NCBI GenBank assembly: GCA_963281155.1
Contig: CAUJLY010000004.1
Coordinates: 4,340,001-4,404,000, forward strand
Reading direction: 5' to 3'
Origin: Rhabditophanes sp. KR3021
Lineage: Eukaryota; Nematoda; Chromadorea; Rhabditida; Alloionematidae
Length of the DNA stretch: 64,000 nucleotides
The position numbers and the translations under genes are program-made. Positions 1 through 12,364 of the stretch are shown here, piece after piece. The notes beneath the pieces are model-generated. The model saw nothing but the letters and a program-made list of their open reading frames with translations. It made no database searches and was not told the DNA's origin. Numbering within the stretch: the stretch's first letter is position 1; every line of letters begins with the position of its first letter.

Positions 1-222
1 ATTAATATCTACCAAATTTTGATAACTTTTAAAACATTAACACGGAAGTTTATATTCATAATAAAATGTTATTTAATCTTGCTTTAATAATTATCAATAG
101 CTACAATTGCATACTTTTAATATCCTTTAAAACTAGTAAGAAATTTTATATATTCACAAAAAAAATATGTAATAGAGTAAAACATGTTTTTCTAAGGTAC
201 ATACAAATTTTATCTACAATCC

Positions 223-1332
223 TCAAACTTCCTCCCGCTTCGAATCCTGGGTTATTTTTACAAAGAATCTCTGCTCATTTAAAACTTTGTCTTCTTCATC
301 CATTTCATTTTTGTCAACATAATAACGGCAAGCAACTTCAGCTAATTCGTTTGTGGGAAGTCCAGTAAGTTTGACAACAACATATGGTTTTTGGATTTGA
401 GTTCCATTTTTTGAATACTTGAATGGGCAATAATCAAAGTCATTTGTTTTGTCTTCATCCAGTACATTTGTTGAACTACATCCTCGTTTTTCAAATACAA
501 ATTCAATGAATCCAGGTAGAAATAAGTCGACATTTTGCAGAAACTGTGCATGACGTGTTGCATCTATTGAAGGTATCTAATAGATCATCATCATACTGAA
601 CAGTATTACAATTTGTGTAATCTGACTACGAGTTCCATATAGATTGTTGTAGATAGCTACCAAGTTACAAACGTGGATCATGGGAAGTGCACGATAGAGT
701 ATGTTTACATGCTTTCCCCTGAAATGCCGAATTGATTAGCCAACTTTTGGTAGAAAGATGTTTGCAGTCAAAGAAGTTACTACTACTGGTTTTCAATTAT
801 ATTTTTTGTCTATCTTATATATTTTGCCCCAATAAACGTACCCGCATAACCTGGAATTAAACTCATCCCTGGTAATCCAAGAAAAGATCCTTGCCCACTG
901 AGATAGGGTTTATCCGTTGAATTACGCATGAAAATGAACATCATTGAAAAGAACAAAGCTGCATAGATGGCATACAAAACTCCATAGAAAACAAGGCATT
1001 TCGCTATATACCCAGCAGTAAGTCTTTTTTTTTACCACACTCCTTACGATCTTGTTCCTGTCTTCTTTTTTAAGAGGAACATTTGAGCGGCATTTTGGTT
1101 CGAAGACAATGTCGTCGTAAATTTCATTAGCATTAGTTTGAATACCAGACAAGTGCGATATTTTTGGATTAGTAGTTGATTCGATTGGGTTAGATTCAAA
1201 ATTGACTGGCTTTTGAGAATGTACAACCTTGTGCCAAGTATCATCTAGGGTTGTCTTAGGAACCATAGTCTGAATGGATTGCTCTTTCCTAGTCTCCGCT
1301 GCAGATGGGTTATTGTTAGTAGAGTCTGACAT
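223..1332 (-). CDS. Na,K-ATPase beta subunit-like protein
   Basis: Five exons by my model: 1332-1041, 1003-838, 785-669, 625-610 (16 nt) and 576-223, giving 314 aa, the usual size for beta subunits. The protein is type II: a cytosolic N-terminus of about 100 aa, then one membrane helix (YGVLYAIYAALFFSMMFIFM), then the post-helix stretch RNSTDKPYLSGQGS...LPGMSLIP, which resembles the conserved beta-subunit 'P..PG...P' segment. The ectodomain has exactly six cysteines (FFDC, GKAC, LSC, RGC, DYC, VAC), fitting the three disulfides of the family. The C-terminal exon reads QKPYVVVKL...EVACRYYV. Beta subunits escort the alpha subunit to the plasma membrane and modulate ion affinity. Intron 1 uses a weak GTGTGG donor; without it an A9 run would look like a frameshift. 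The family call is fairly strong; the small internal exons are less certain. Confidence 0.78.
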
Positions 1333-1518
1333 TTCTTGAAATAGCTTTGATAAGTCAAATGCTCGAGTTTCAAAAATTTACTTTTATATATCAAGAAAAT
1401 TTGAATACAATTTTATTATATTCAAAAAAAACTATTGCCGATTAAAATTATCATTTATTTTAAGTAAAACGAAAAAGATTTAAATAAAAACTCACGATTA
1501 AAATAAGCAAAAATACCA

Positions 1519-2457
1519 TTACTTATAATATTGGGAAAAATCATCTGGCCGTGATTTCTTAAATTGATGCTGCTGATCATCTTGAAAGTCCCAATATCTT
1601 CGTTTTATCCGGTCGCCTTCGAGCGGGTAACTTGTCTGACTTCTTTTCAAGTCACGAATTTCCGCTGCACTTTTTACTTTTACATGACCACTCATAATGA
1701 ACTTCTCTTCGATGCAATATATCGAATTTGCAGAATTTGATACTACTGACGTAGATTGTGAAATTAGATCTTCTTGTTCCGAATAATTTGGTAACACGTG
1801 AGAGTCTTGCGGAAGTTGCATGACAGGAGGTGCGTTGAGAATCGGCGGTCTTGGTATGTTGCCATTGAGGCCAGGAATATTTGTTGAAAATGCACCAATA
1901 TTGGGAACAGCAGACAAACCAACTGGAAGTTTTACAGGTCCTCTGTTATCGAATGATGGAGGAGGTTGTTGGTTAAATTGGGGTGGCATTGAATGTGGTG
2001 CGATTCCATATGGAAGAGTTGGTTGTGCGTTATTAAAAAACATAATTTGAGGCTGGATTTGAAATGAAGGAGGTGGTGGAGGTGGAATTGAATCTGCCTG
2101 TTCTTCATATTTTGAAGTTGATTCACTCTGACCACTCGATGGGCCTTCGTCTTCTGGTGGAATGCCCCTAAGTCCGTAAATCTCGATTTGTACCGAATCT
2201 CTTCCTGGATTCGCAAAGGGGATCCGGGCAATTGTTTCCTTGTGTACTTGTAAACAATGTGTAACGAGACCAGGGCCAGAAAACAACTTTCTATTGCAAA
2301 TGTGACATTTAAAATGACGGGCTTTCTGGTGTTGAGTTAAAATTTTTTCGTCATTGAATTCTCTATTACAGTACCTAAATCAACAAATATTAATTTAAAT
2401 AATATATATAACTTACCAGCACCATGGTTTTACTACCTTCTTCTTTTTTCGGCCCAT
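1519..2457 (-). CDS. BuGZ/ZNF207-like zinc-finger protein
   Basis: Two exons (2457-2417 and 2374-1519, 42-nt intron), 298 aa. The start [20 protein letters not shown] and the following finger [20 protein letters not shown] form the paired C2H2 fingers of BuGZ/ZNF207, followed by [10 protein letters not shown] and the conserved EIYGLRGIP segment. The middle is rich in proline and low in complexity, as in BuGZ, which phase-separates, binds microtubules and Bub3 and supports kinetochore assembly. The C-terminal 80 residues are charged ([12 protein letters not shown]) and I cannot see the canonical Bub3-binding GLEBS motif, so Bub3 binding is not supported from sequence alone. It is shorter than the human protein (about 480 aa). 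Confidence 0.9.
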
Positions 2458-2793
2458 TTAAAATTGTTTTTATTTAGTGTAATACTTCGATTTAAAATTA
2501 TAAAAAGCAGTCTTGGACACACGTTTAAATCCCAAAAAGAAACATATTGGAATAAAGAATGTTCAAACACTAAAGTTTGCACCAAACAATATGCCATACT
2601 TAAAACAACAACACACACCATGATACTACAATAAGCACGATTTACTCCAATAAACACAATCTCTCTCATAATATAATAACAAACTAGCGGGTACTAGTAC
2701 AATACAAAGAATATAAAGATATGTAAGTAACAAGCGGTTAATTAAGCAACAGTTTATTTGAATAATCTATAGCAACAATTTGTATGGGATTCG
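2458..2793. other. intergenic, BuGZ start to BPNT1 stop
   Basis: About 340 bases between the BuGZ start codon and the BPNT1 stop codon; both genes run on the minus strand. It should hold the BuGZ promoter and the BPNT1 3' UTR. I see no further gene; the small minus-strand open frame here overlaps BuGZ exon 1 in another frame. Confidence 0.6.
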
Positions 2794-5272
2794 TTATAAT
2801 TTACATAAGGTTTCTTTAACTTGAGCAGGAATTGCATCAATAAAGCTCTAAAACAGGAGCAACAGAAGTTAATATTGGTAAACACATGTATTGTATTACC
2901 TGATGATTTGTACCGAACCCAGTTGCCAATACTCCTCCATGATTCTGATGCTCAGCGTCGATCTTGTAAGAATAACTTTGACCAGATAAATTGGTCAATT
3001 GTCCTCCAGCAGCACTTAAAACTGCCTCGGGAGCACATGTATCCCATTTTCTACATCCGTCAGATGCAAAAACATACGCGGTGGCTCCTTCCAGAATGTT
3101 GATTACTTTGAATCCAGCACCGCCAACTCTTTCAACTTTTTCAATCAACTTTTTTTCTTTCAATGATTTCAAAGTAAGGTCAACTAGAGCAGTAGAATGA
3201 CTTTTTGTAGTAACGGCGATTTTTTGAGACAAACAAACCTTGTTTTCGTAATTGAAAGAACCGATTCCCAATACACCCCACAGTGTTCTCCCAACTCCGT
3301 TATTGTAGTAAGGTTGGTGGATAATCCCACTTATTGGTTTACCTTGATATGCTATTCCTATTAAAACGGTAACTTGATCCAACGATATGGATTTGTCGTA
3401 CATAGCTGCTGCAAATTCGGACGTTCCATCTAAAGGGTCCACCCAGATCACAAAATCCTTTTTAAGTTGTATTAGATTGTACTGATGATTCTTACCTCGA
3501 TTTTGACACTTTTATAGATATCTGGCAGTTGTGTATGGACAATATTCAAGACATTCTCATCCACAGATAACTCAACGTTGTTTTTTTCTAGAACCAATTT
3601 TCCTTCTGCAAAACATATTTAATTGAATGAAATATTGTCAATTATTACCTTCGCCAACGACTATTAATTCACTCCCAAATTGCTTTTCCAAAGAACTTAA
3701 AATAACTATTTGTGCGCATCTATCGGCTTTTGTTTGAAGATTTTTTATACCATTTATTCCTTTGTCAACGACATCAAGGTGACCTTTGGCAAAATTAAGA
3801 TTAGTATTGATGTAATAGATGTTTATTATTTTAGATAATCGTGTGAACTACAGTGACTGTATTTTAATATTTGCACATTCAAAATAAGAATATAGCTGAG
3901 AGGCATTTTACGTATCATCATCTTTAAGCCCTAAATGCATTTTATTACGCATTCATTTAAGTTTCAACAACACCGCACTCTCATTTCGTCTTATGGAATC
4001 TAAAATGACTGGCAAACCAAGGAAAAGGGAAGCTGATCGTGCATTAAGTAATGATTTTGGAAGGCAAGCAAGTCTGGAAGAAAAATCTAGTTACAAGATG
4101 TCTAAAACTGAAAAGGGTACCCCATTTGGGAAAAGTTTAGCGTTTGTTGAAAGAGGTATGCTTTTATGATTCTATTGTCTTATTAATTATTTCCGTTTAA
4201 AGTATGCTAATGTCGAAAATGAAGAAGTTGCTGAAAATAAGATGACTTAATGGAAATGGTGAGTTAAGAAAACTATTAAATTGCATATTGTTTGCTTTAG
4301 ATACTATAAAGGAACACGAAGTTATCTATATCAGTAGTGATGATGAAGAAAAGCCCGCTGCAGTGACAATTACTTTTCTGAACATTCTGAAATTTTTGCA
4401 GTCAGGAACATGAATGGCAACAAAATAGACCCACATGGCACTCTCTTTCCAAACTTTGGACTGATCCTTCATAAGAGAGTCCAGTTATTTGATATAATAA
4501 AGATGTTAGATTTGATCAACATAGATATGACACTGCTGCTAGTCAATTTAGAATGTTCGGATGTCTAAGAAAATTGTTAAGATGTGAGAAGATTGCAAGA
4601 GTTGAAAGGATCTTTCGAGGTTCACTATTAGAAAGGACTGTCTCAAAGATTCCCATCTATAATTGAACGATGTTGATTTCTGCTATCAAAAGAAACAACC
4701 AATTTATCTGTTTGATCGGTTGGAGACAAAATGCGTAATTCACTTACCTTCCGTGCAATGAAGGAGATGAGCATAACTTAATGCAACAAATTCTAAATGA
4801 TTACCTTAAAGATAAAATAAAAAAGCCTAATGGTCATGAATCTAAAGAATCTTATCCAAAACTTATGTCTGAGAAAAATATGCATTGCATGTGAAAGACA
4901 TCTTAATTGACTACTTCATAGGCAGTGTCACAAATAGTGACTCCGACAAGCCAACCTATGATATGGTCATTCAATAGTTTCTTGGAAGGAAAGATAAATG
5001 GCTTAATTGATACTCTAATACTTGTTAGATGATAATCAAACTGTCAAGTTAAGTGACCTTTAAAAGCCCTTAGAATATCCATTTAATGAAATCTACATTT
5101 TTAACCAATTTTGGATCCACTTTTAAACCTGTTGCCATTATTTGCTGCAAAAATAATATATTGAGTAAATAAGTGATAAATAATATATTACCTTGATTAA
5201 ATTGCCTGCCGTTTCTGCAATTTTGACACTGGATGCCACCAATCTTGGTAATAAGGATGCCTGTGACCACAT
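2794..5272 (-). CDS. 3'(2'),5'-bisphosphate nucleotidase (BPNT1)
   Basis: Six exons: 5272-5192, 5144-5129 (16-nt micro-exon), 3783-3649, 3605-3496, 3457-2900, 2847-2794; 317 aa against about 308 in human. The enzyme hydrolyses 3'-phosphoadenosine 5'-phosphate to AMP with Mg2+, clearing a by-product of sulfation in the cytosol. Visible family hallmarks: N-terminal LPRLVASSVKIAETAGNLIK, LQTKADRCAQ, IVVGEEG, the metal-binding WVDPLDGTSEF, TVLIGIAYQGKPISG, INQPYY-like HQPYYN, TLWGVLGIG, and the second signature VFASDGCRKWDTCAPEAVL. The 16-nt exon encodes QIMATG and is needed to join the conserved N-terminus to GHLDVVDKG. Intron 2 (3784-5128, 1345 nt) contains a decayed coding sequence on the opposite strand. 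Confidence 0.93.
3993..5050 (+). pseudogene. decayed coding element A, antisense in BPNT1 intron
   Basis: An ATG at 3993 opens a clean 54-codon exon ending at a GTATGC donor (4156), with motif NDFGRQASLEEKS near residue 24. Further 3', a piece reading HEVIYISSDDEEK (about 4320) has the form of a SUMO-interaction motif (hydrophobic core then acidic run). Beyond that, translation survives only in patches with stops and frame changes (e.g. NMNGNKIDPHGTLFPNFGL near 4415, DEHNLMQQILNDYLKDKI near 4770). The RQASLEEK block and the donor position recur in element B in the EGF-gene intron. I do not recognise the family. It could be a dead gene copy or a remnant of a mobile element; short undetected introns may explain some but not all breaks. 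Confidence 0.5.
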
Positions 5273-5543
5273 TTTGTACTATGTTATAAATTTAAGTGCA
5301 TTAGAATAGCAACAGCACCGAAGATGCATATATCAACTTGCTTAACAGACAAACGTTGTAAGAAAATGTGGCTAAAACGTAGCATTTAACTCGAACATTT
5401 TCAATTAAATTGTATATTATGCCTACAAATGAAGGGAAAAATCTACAAATCAACACTTAGTTTTGATTAAATATTTGTTTTTATCGAAAAGATAATGTGC
5501 ATTAAAATGATTGGAATAAAATTTAAGGAGATGAAAAGTTTAT

Positions 5544-6670
5544 CTATTTCCAACTATTCTTCAAGTTCATAAAATAATCGTCTGACTCTTTCTTAAGAGT
5601 AATCTGTTTATCATCTGGAGAAACTTGGATTACAGCTCTTTTCTTCTTCCGTCTAATTAAAAAAATAAGTATCCAAATTGTTGGTTGAATTATCATAGAC
5701 TGAAAAGCAAATCTATACATTTTTAAATTAGACAATTACCATGTAAAATATTGTCAATGAATCTCTTTTATTTTTTGCATTACCATATAATGCCTTTAAT
5801 ATAAAAACAATACCTATAGATTCTAAGGCATTGCCAATAAATATGCAAGGTAGAAGTAAATTGGTCGCATTTACATTCTCCTTAAGTTGGTAACGTTCTG
5901 TTAACTGACGATTGATCTTTTGTGACATTTGACTATTTTGAATATATAAAACTATTAAGCCCGAAAATGATATTATCAGGGCGAATAAATGCATGTAAAC
6001 AGTTGCATAATCGGATAATATTCCTAAATACTTACAAATTACATTAAAGTGTTACATACTTCTTCCATACCTTTTGTCGAGCATATGAGCCATGAAAGAG
6101 ATAGGATATACTATAAAGCAAGTAGATTAATAGTTGTATGAATTCAAATATGGATATTAATAATTAACTTAACAAATGCTACTTCGTTTTTGTTTGAGCT
6201 TAAAAATGTAATTTAATTTTTGCTTGACTTTAAGATATGTAAATTAACATCTGTTTAAACTTAAAATATATGAATAAATGCTTATATAAACTTACTGAAA
6301 AGGTTATTAAAGTGAATGGCACAAGAATAGAGCCTTTGGTTTCATATGTTTCAAAAAATATTGTTGCAAATAAGCGTTCTCCAAATAACGCTAAAAGCAT
6401 GATTCTTTCTGCACGATGAAAAAATGATTGTGCGTTGGAAAAAATGATATAAGTAGTTTCTTTTTGACAATTTACACAAAAATTATCCATCATAATAATT
6501 ATCAAGTAAGTAATGGAAAACCCAGCCAAAGACAAACCAATGCAAAACCAAATGATTTTGAAATTTTTATGAAAAGCTCTTTCTGACATACTGTAATAAA
6601 ATACAAATGGAAAAACAATTACATTCAAAATGGATATCAAAGTGCCAATACTAAATAAAGTCGAACCCAT
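5544..6670 (-). CDS. nematode-type seven-helix chemoreceptor
   Basis: Four exons (6670-6296, 6110-6071, 6023-5740, 5699-5544), 284 aa. I count seven hydrophobic segments, e.g. TLISILNVIVFPFVF, IGLSLAGFSITYLIIIM, MHLFALIISFSGLIVLYI and MIIQPTIWILIFLI, ending in a basic cytosolic tail (RRKKKR). After helix 3 comes GERLFATIFFETYE, the ER..AT......YE pattern typical of the Sra/Srab/Srb/Sre groups of nematode serpentine receptors. Such proteins are orphan chemosensory GPCRs in sensory neurons. The ATG at 6670 is the first in frame; an upstream TTG is not a likely start. Subfamily cannot be fixed by eye. This gene is one of the main reasons for calling the organism a nematode. Confidence 0.8.
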
Positions 6671-9600
6671 TGTCAATCTACAAATTACTATTTGATTAAT
6701 TTAATAAGAATATTTTAAAGCAAAACTAAAGTTGCAATAGTAAATTTTATTTCTACATTTGCTAAAGTTTAGAATATTTTACTTGTATTCTAAACTTCAC
6801 AGATAAAGTACTCGAAAAGAACCTTTTCGTATGTGCAATAAAGATAAAAATGGAAAAGTTGTTATTAATATTAAGATTAAGAGTAATATTTAAGTTCTAG
6901 GTAAAAATTTGCATGAAAGTTATTAGTTATTGGTTATTTTCATTTACATATTCCAAATTCCATCAATTGCTATTTATCAGTTAAGGAAATTATTAGATTA
7001 AACTTTAATCATAACGAGGTTATAAATCAAATCCAAAAATTATAATTAATTTTAAGTGGTTCTTAGAAATTTATTTTCTAAAGATACCGAAAAATGGAAA
7101 GTAGTAAATAAATGTATATAAGAAGTCCATTTGCGTTTATAGAATCATCATTAATCATCTACAGTTAATAGAGTAATATTAATTATGATTGTTTTTGCCA
7201 GCAAATTAGCGCATTAATAAATCCTATCCAACTTAATCCGTTTATTAAAAGTTGAAATACGAGAAAAGATTGACATTACTGATATTATACTTCATTGCCG
7301 CTACTTTGTTAAATAAAAGTTAAACAGCTCACACTTTAGCACACGTTCGTATTTTCATGAGAATTTAAAAAATACTGTTAATCCCTTGGTTCAGAAAAGA
7401 TGATGTATTAGTTGGGAAAAGATTGTTTGAAACTTAATTGAAGACAGTACTATTAACTTCATATACTATACATACTTATGTACTAGTAGATATTTGGTTG
7501 ATAGATTTATTTATGTTTTGTAAAAGAAAATATTGGGCTTAATAAGAATACATTTCCTAATTTTGCATAACCAATTGAAATGTGACATGTGCCAGCTATT
7601 ATACTGTAAATATTTCCCTTTTTGATTGACAAATCCTTTCCATTCATTTTATTAAAAATAAGAGAAAGAGATTACAGCTAAGTCTATTACCCATGTCAAA
7701 AGAAACTGAAATAATAAGTAAGAACAGTTATTAATGTATTGAAAATGACGTTCCTTTTTAAATCTTATGCATACCATTTTGTCCTCACTTGCTTCAAATA
7801 TATTTCAATCTGTTATGCAAGTAACTTTTATCAGATGTGATTGAGGTTACATAATTTAAAATAGATATCTTTTTTAATCCCAATACCGGCTTGTTGATTG
7901 TCTGCTTGCAACTTATAGTAAATAGTTGTTGAGCAAGAATTCAAAAAGAAGTAAAGCACAGCAGGACATATTGCATCAAACCAATACATTAAATTTAATA
8001 CAATTCAAAAATCAGGACAAGGTGTTTTTTAAATAATGATCATTATGTTAAATTACTCACTTTGAGCCATATTCAACTGTGTGTGCATTGCAATTTATTT
8101 AAAAAATAACCACATTTAAAGAAAAAATACACAGATTAAATAAAAAATATGCCACTCCAATAAAAATATGTAGATGTTTCAGATATTTAGACAGTTCAAT
8201 TGTTTGTCCTTCCGTCACAATTTAAATATCGTTCATTACATCATGAAGTTCTTTTGCAATTGCCGATATTATAGTTAGTCAACACTAATTCAGTATCTGT
8301 AACAATCTCTCAGCATCGATAACAAACAATAATAATCATTAGTTTAATATTGTTTGTTGATTATCGTTCACTCATATCAAAGACATTTTTGTCGGGTTTG
8401 TTTTGAATTGATCATCACATTTCCTTTTCTAAGACCTCGTCAATCACATCAAAACTCATAAAATTAATTTCAACTTCCGAATTGCGGTAAATAAATGATG
8501 CAATCGATTAAAGATTTCATGTAATACCCTCTAATTATGCAGAAGTCACATCATTTGATAATTACCAAAAATTCAAATAGAGTTTTTTTATATTCAAAAA
8601 GACTGTTTTTTATTCAAATTAATTGTTTTTCTATATTCAAACGAATTATTTTTACATTTAAATAGTTGTTTATATACAAATGAGGGTTTTTTAATCAAAT
8701 AAATGTTGTTAAGACAAAAATTTGGAATAACTCATTTAAGAAGTATGTAGATAAAACTCTTTACTTAATATTGAGCTAAAGTTTGCTTGATAAATCTGAA
8801 ATGTAACTATTGTTCACATTATTTTTGAAAAATGAGATTAACCAATTTAAAGGATAATATCGTCATCAGTTAATGAATACACAAAATTGTACACGAATGA
8901 TTGATAGCTATTGTAGACAAAAGGTCATTTATATTAACAAAGGCAATCTAACAAGATTAAAACAATGGCTTTGTTAAAGGTGACAGTTAATAAATTTACT
9001 AAAAAGCAATGTTTCTTCAACAGTCACTTAATTGGACTACTATCTAGTAAAGAGTGTAAACATAAAAGGGGTACATTTCCAAAAGATTAGCGTTAATAAC
9101 TTCCAGCAAATGATCATTCCAACAACAATATCATCAAAAGATCAGGCATGTAACGCCAATTCCTTTACACACATTTATCGATACCTAACCAAAAAGCTAC
9201 CGCTACTCAACTTCACAATTATGGCCATGCGCGTCCTCATATTAACTTGATGTCGGTATTTTATCTTTTTATCTCCAACAACTGTTAACTAGTTGATTGA
9301 GTATATAGTTAACTTCAACCATATAAATATAATCAACCATATCTTTTTACACGTCTGTTCTTTTTGTTTCAACAACTTGCAAATGCACTTTTGATGAAGT
9401 CCCTATATTGTTAAAATAAAAAAGTTTTACTAAGGAAAAAGTCAATTTGGAGTATATGTTTGAACGCATTTCTATAAGATCAAAAAGTTTTTGTTTAATT
9501 AAATAGGATAAGTTTATAATCTAATTACATCACATGGATAAACAACAGATTGTTGAACAGTTGGACTTTTATTTAGTTGAATAAACGTTTACCGTGATAA

Positions 9601-12364
9601 TCTGTGATTATTTTTTACTTAATCCAAAAAAGCACAACAGATGGATATTTAGGAAAGGTAAAACAGAATTAAATTGATGCTATGTTTGTCACCTTTATTT
9701 TAAACACTTACTTACGCATACTATTTTAATTTATATAAAAACATGAGAGAGATATTAAATATATAAGATGTGTGTCAATAAAAGTGATACTTAAAATAAA
9801 TAGGTAACGGTCTGTAAAAAATTATTACTTTTTTTGATGTTAAACACAAATATATTCAAATGGTCACATATAATTACATCAAATGATGAGGTAAGCGTCT
9901 TAAAAAATACATTAAAAACAGTAATTTAAATGACCATGGCTGAACACATTTTTGACAATTTATTGTGCCACTTAATGGTGTCTAATATGTCGATGTTATT
10001 TAGAGACGTCACGCATCTCATCTTTTTTTGATTTATTTATTTTAATATTTCATCCTATAAATCATGCTTATAACGCGTAATTATAAATCTTAATAAAATT
10101 GTGTGGTATTGTTGATTATTTCTTTTGACATATATTTCACACATTTTGATTTGTTGAACCTTATAATTTGATTTGTACAACAATTTTATTTGATTTGCAA
10201 AGCCTTTTCCTTTGATTTGTGAATCTTTTTAATTACTCTTCTGATTGACATTTCCCTTCCTTATTAATTCATAATGGTGATAATGTATTTTTATCACAAT
10301 AATACTAATGTGCATTACAATACCGATGTTTGAATCATTCATTCTATATTTGTTTCAACTATTTTTTGCCTATTTCGTCATCAATCATTTCCTTGATGCA
10401 GGCACGCTATTATTTATTTACCTTTTCTATATTCAAATTACTCTTTAAATTGGTGTTTAACTTTAAAATGTGTGTGTGAATTAGTGTTTATTTTAAATGG
10501 TCATCAAATAATATTAGCTGATGATAATAAATTTATTATGATTCATGACTAACCCCCTTTTATTTAATTGCATACCATACAGATACTTTTTGTTCCTTTT
10601 CCTGAAACTTATTCAAATCACTAAGCTAAATTATTAACCGCATTCTAAATGTTTGAGGCTAAATTCGGCGTATTTGTTAGACTTGGTTGAGGATGAGGAC
10701 GCTTTTATACTGAGAAAGAATGTTGTCATGAGAAAAGGTTATTATACACCTAATTATCAAGCAGCTTAGTATAGGTTGTTGTGCTGTTCGTTACAATAAC
10801 AAACAAAAACCCACATTTACTTTTTCAGAAAACCATTATGTAGATGTTAGTTTCTGTGAAAGATTTGACAATACTTTTTAAGATTAGTTAGTATATTTAA
10901 CGTTAAAATAAGTGTACACATATTTGTTTTGTTAGTTATTTTAGTTAGGTTGGTTATTTTAGTTATGTTGGTTAAGTTAGTTATAGTAGTTTTTAAACCC
11001 CCGTTTATGTATGCATATTGTCTGCTTAATATTGTGGGTATAATATTTGTGTGCAATTTTTGTGTGTAAAATTTTGTGTATATAAGCGTATTATATTAAA
11101 AATTGTAGTGAGCAGGCTTGTTTCAGTAAATATATAGCATAAAAAGAAGAGACCATTTTTGATAGAGACATTCATAAATCCGTGTATGAGCGCGCGTCCC
11201 CTCCTACAGTAAACATCCAATAGGAAGTATCAAAAATGGGAGGGATGTTATGGGTTAATATTATGAAAGTTAACGCCTTGTCCCGAAGGCAGGCACATCA
11301 GACACATGTGTCACTTCGGCATCGTAAGAATCATCACGTTCTTCTTTTGCCTCGTCTCTAGAGTCATTTGGTTGTCTGGTAAGATGAATTTATCAGTAAC
11401 TTTATTCACAAGTGCCATCTTTACATAGGATATATTTATATAACAAGCTAAGAGCAAACTTGATAAATACACTCTGATATATCTTTTCTTTTCCCCCATC
11501 TTTTTATCTGAACCAATTTGTTGTGTGACGGCGCGTTTAGGCTAAACTTTGCCAAAAAATTGACAGGAGCAAATGAATGAAATATAATGTCAATTACTAT
11601 CACTATTTTTCGATGTTAAAGGGGTTGGTATTTAGTTTGCGAAGAGATGAACAGACAAAATGATGATGATGAAAATGGTCGCTGCGTCTCCCCAGAAACT
11701 ACTTATCACTTTTTTGCCAACGACTGATGTCTTTTGATCACTGAATTTAAAAAGCCATCTTTTTAGCTATCTTATTTTATATCTTCTATTCAAGACTCAC
11801 CTTACCCATTATACTTGTCATCATTTACTGCATTCAAAATGATTTATTGCTCAAGAATGTACACACTGATTTCGTTAACAGCAAAATACGCATATTAAAG
11901 CTAGCATATCTTCTTTTAAACCCGAAATGACATTTACCATCAGTATGTTGCTTTATATCAATGGTTCATTGATAAGGGACATATCCGTTTCATCATCAAT
12001 CTTCATAATGTGCTTCAACTTAATTAATTTCTTTATGTAGTTGACCACTTTTCATTTAAAATTCATTTTTTAATATACTTATGTCAATCAATTTGCTCAC
12101 CCTTATGCATTACATTCAACTTCCAATGTCGTGATTCATCTTTACAACACCTTCTCTGGCATAAGATTAATAATTAAAATCATTGACACTATTCGACTAA
12201 TTTATCATCATCACGTTACCACAAATAATCATTCAACATTTCAGACTTTTTGGACCACTTATTTTGTCGTTTACATTGGTTACCTTGTTTCTGTAAATAA
12301 TCTTATACCTCCAACTACGAGTATTTTGTGGATACAGAATATATAACATTCTTCAACAACAATA
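6671..12364. other. 5.7 kb gene-free stretch upstream of unc-62-like gene
   Basis: Very AT-rich. Open frames here are short and lack family features or splice-consistent neighbours, so I call no gene. Low-complexity repeats occur at 8585-8705 (degenerate TATTCAAA/TTGTTTTT units of about 26 nt) and 10915-10990 (TTAGTTA/GGTTGGTTA units). Its size, against a few hundred bases elsewhere, and its place before a developmental homeobox gene suggest regulatory DNA or an upstream non-coding exon and intron; that is inference. Confidence 0.5.

Noticed and set aside
66..368. Plus-strand open frame of 100 codons
   Set aside because: It lies antisense to the conserved last exon of the beta-subunit gene; its composition is that of a shadow frame.
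1021..1045. Apparent frameshift at an A9 run in the Na,K-ATPase beta gene
   Set aside because: A 37-nt intron (1040-1004, GTGTGG...ATATAG) in the right phase joins the two frames, and the full five-exon model sums to a multiple of three with all six family cysteines.
3993..4155. Element A as an intact nested gene
   Set aside because: The first exon is clean, but downstream frames contain stops that no consistent set of introns removes, and the related element B has a frame change without splice sites.
9032..9250. Plus-strand open frame of 72 codons in the gene-free stretch
   Set aside because: No flanking exons, no start context, no family features; expected by chance in 5.7 kb.
12131..12346. 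Open frame just before the homeobox gene start
   Set aside because: No similarity to any domain and not spliceable in phase to MSQG; probably 5' non-coding.
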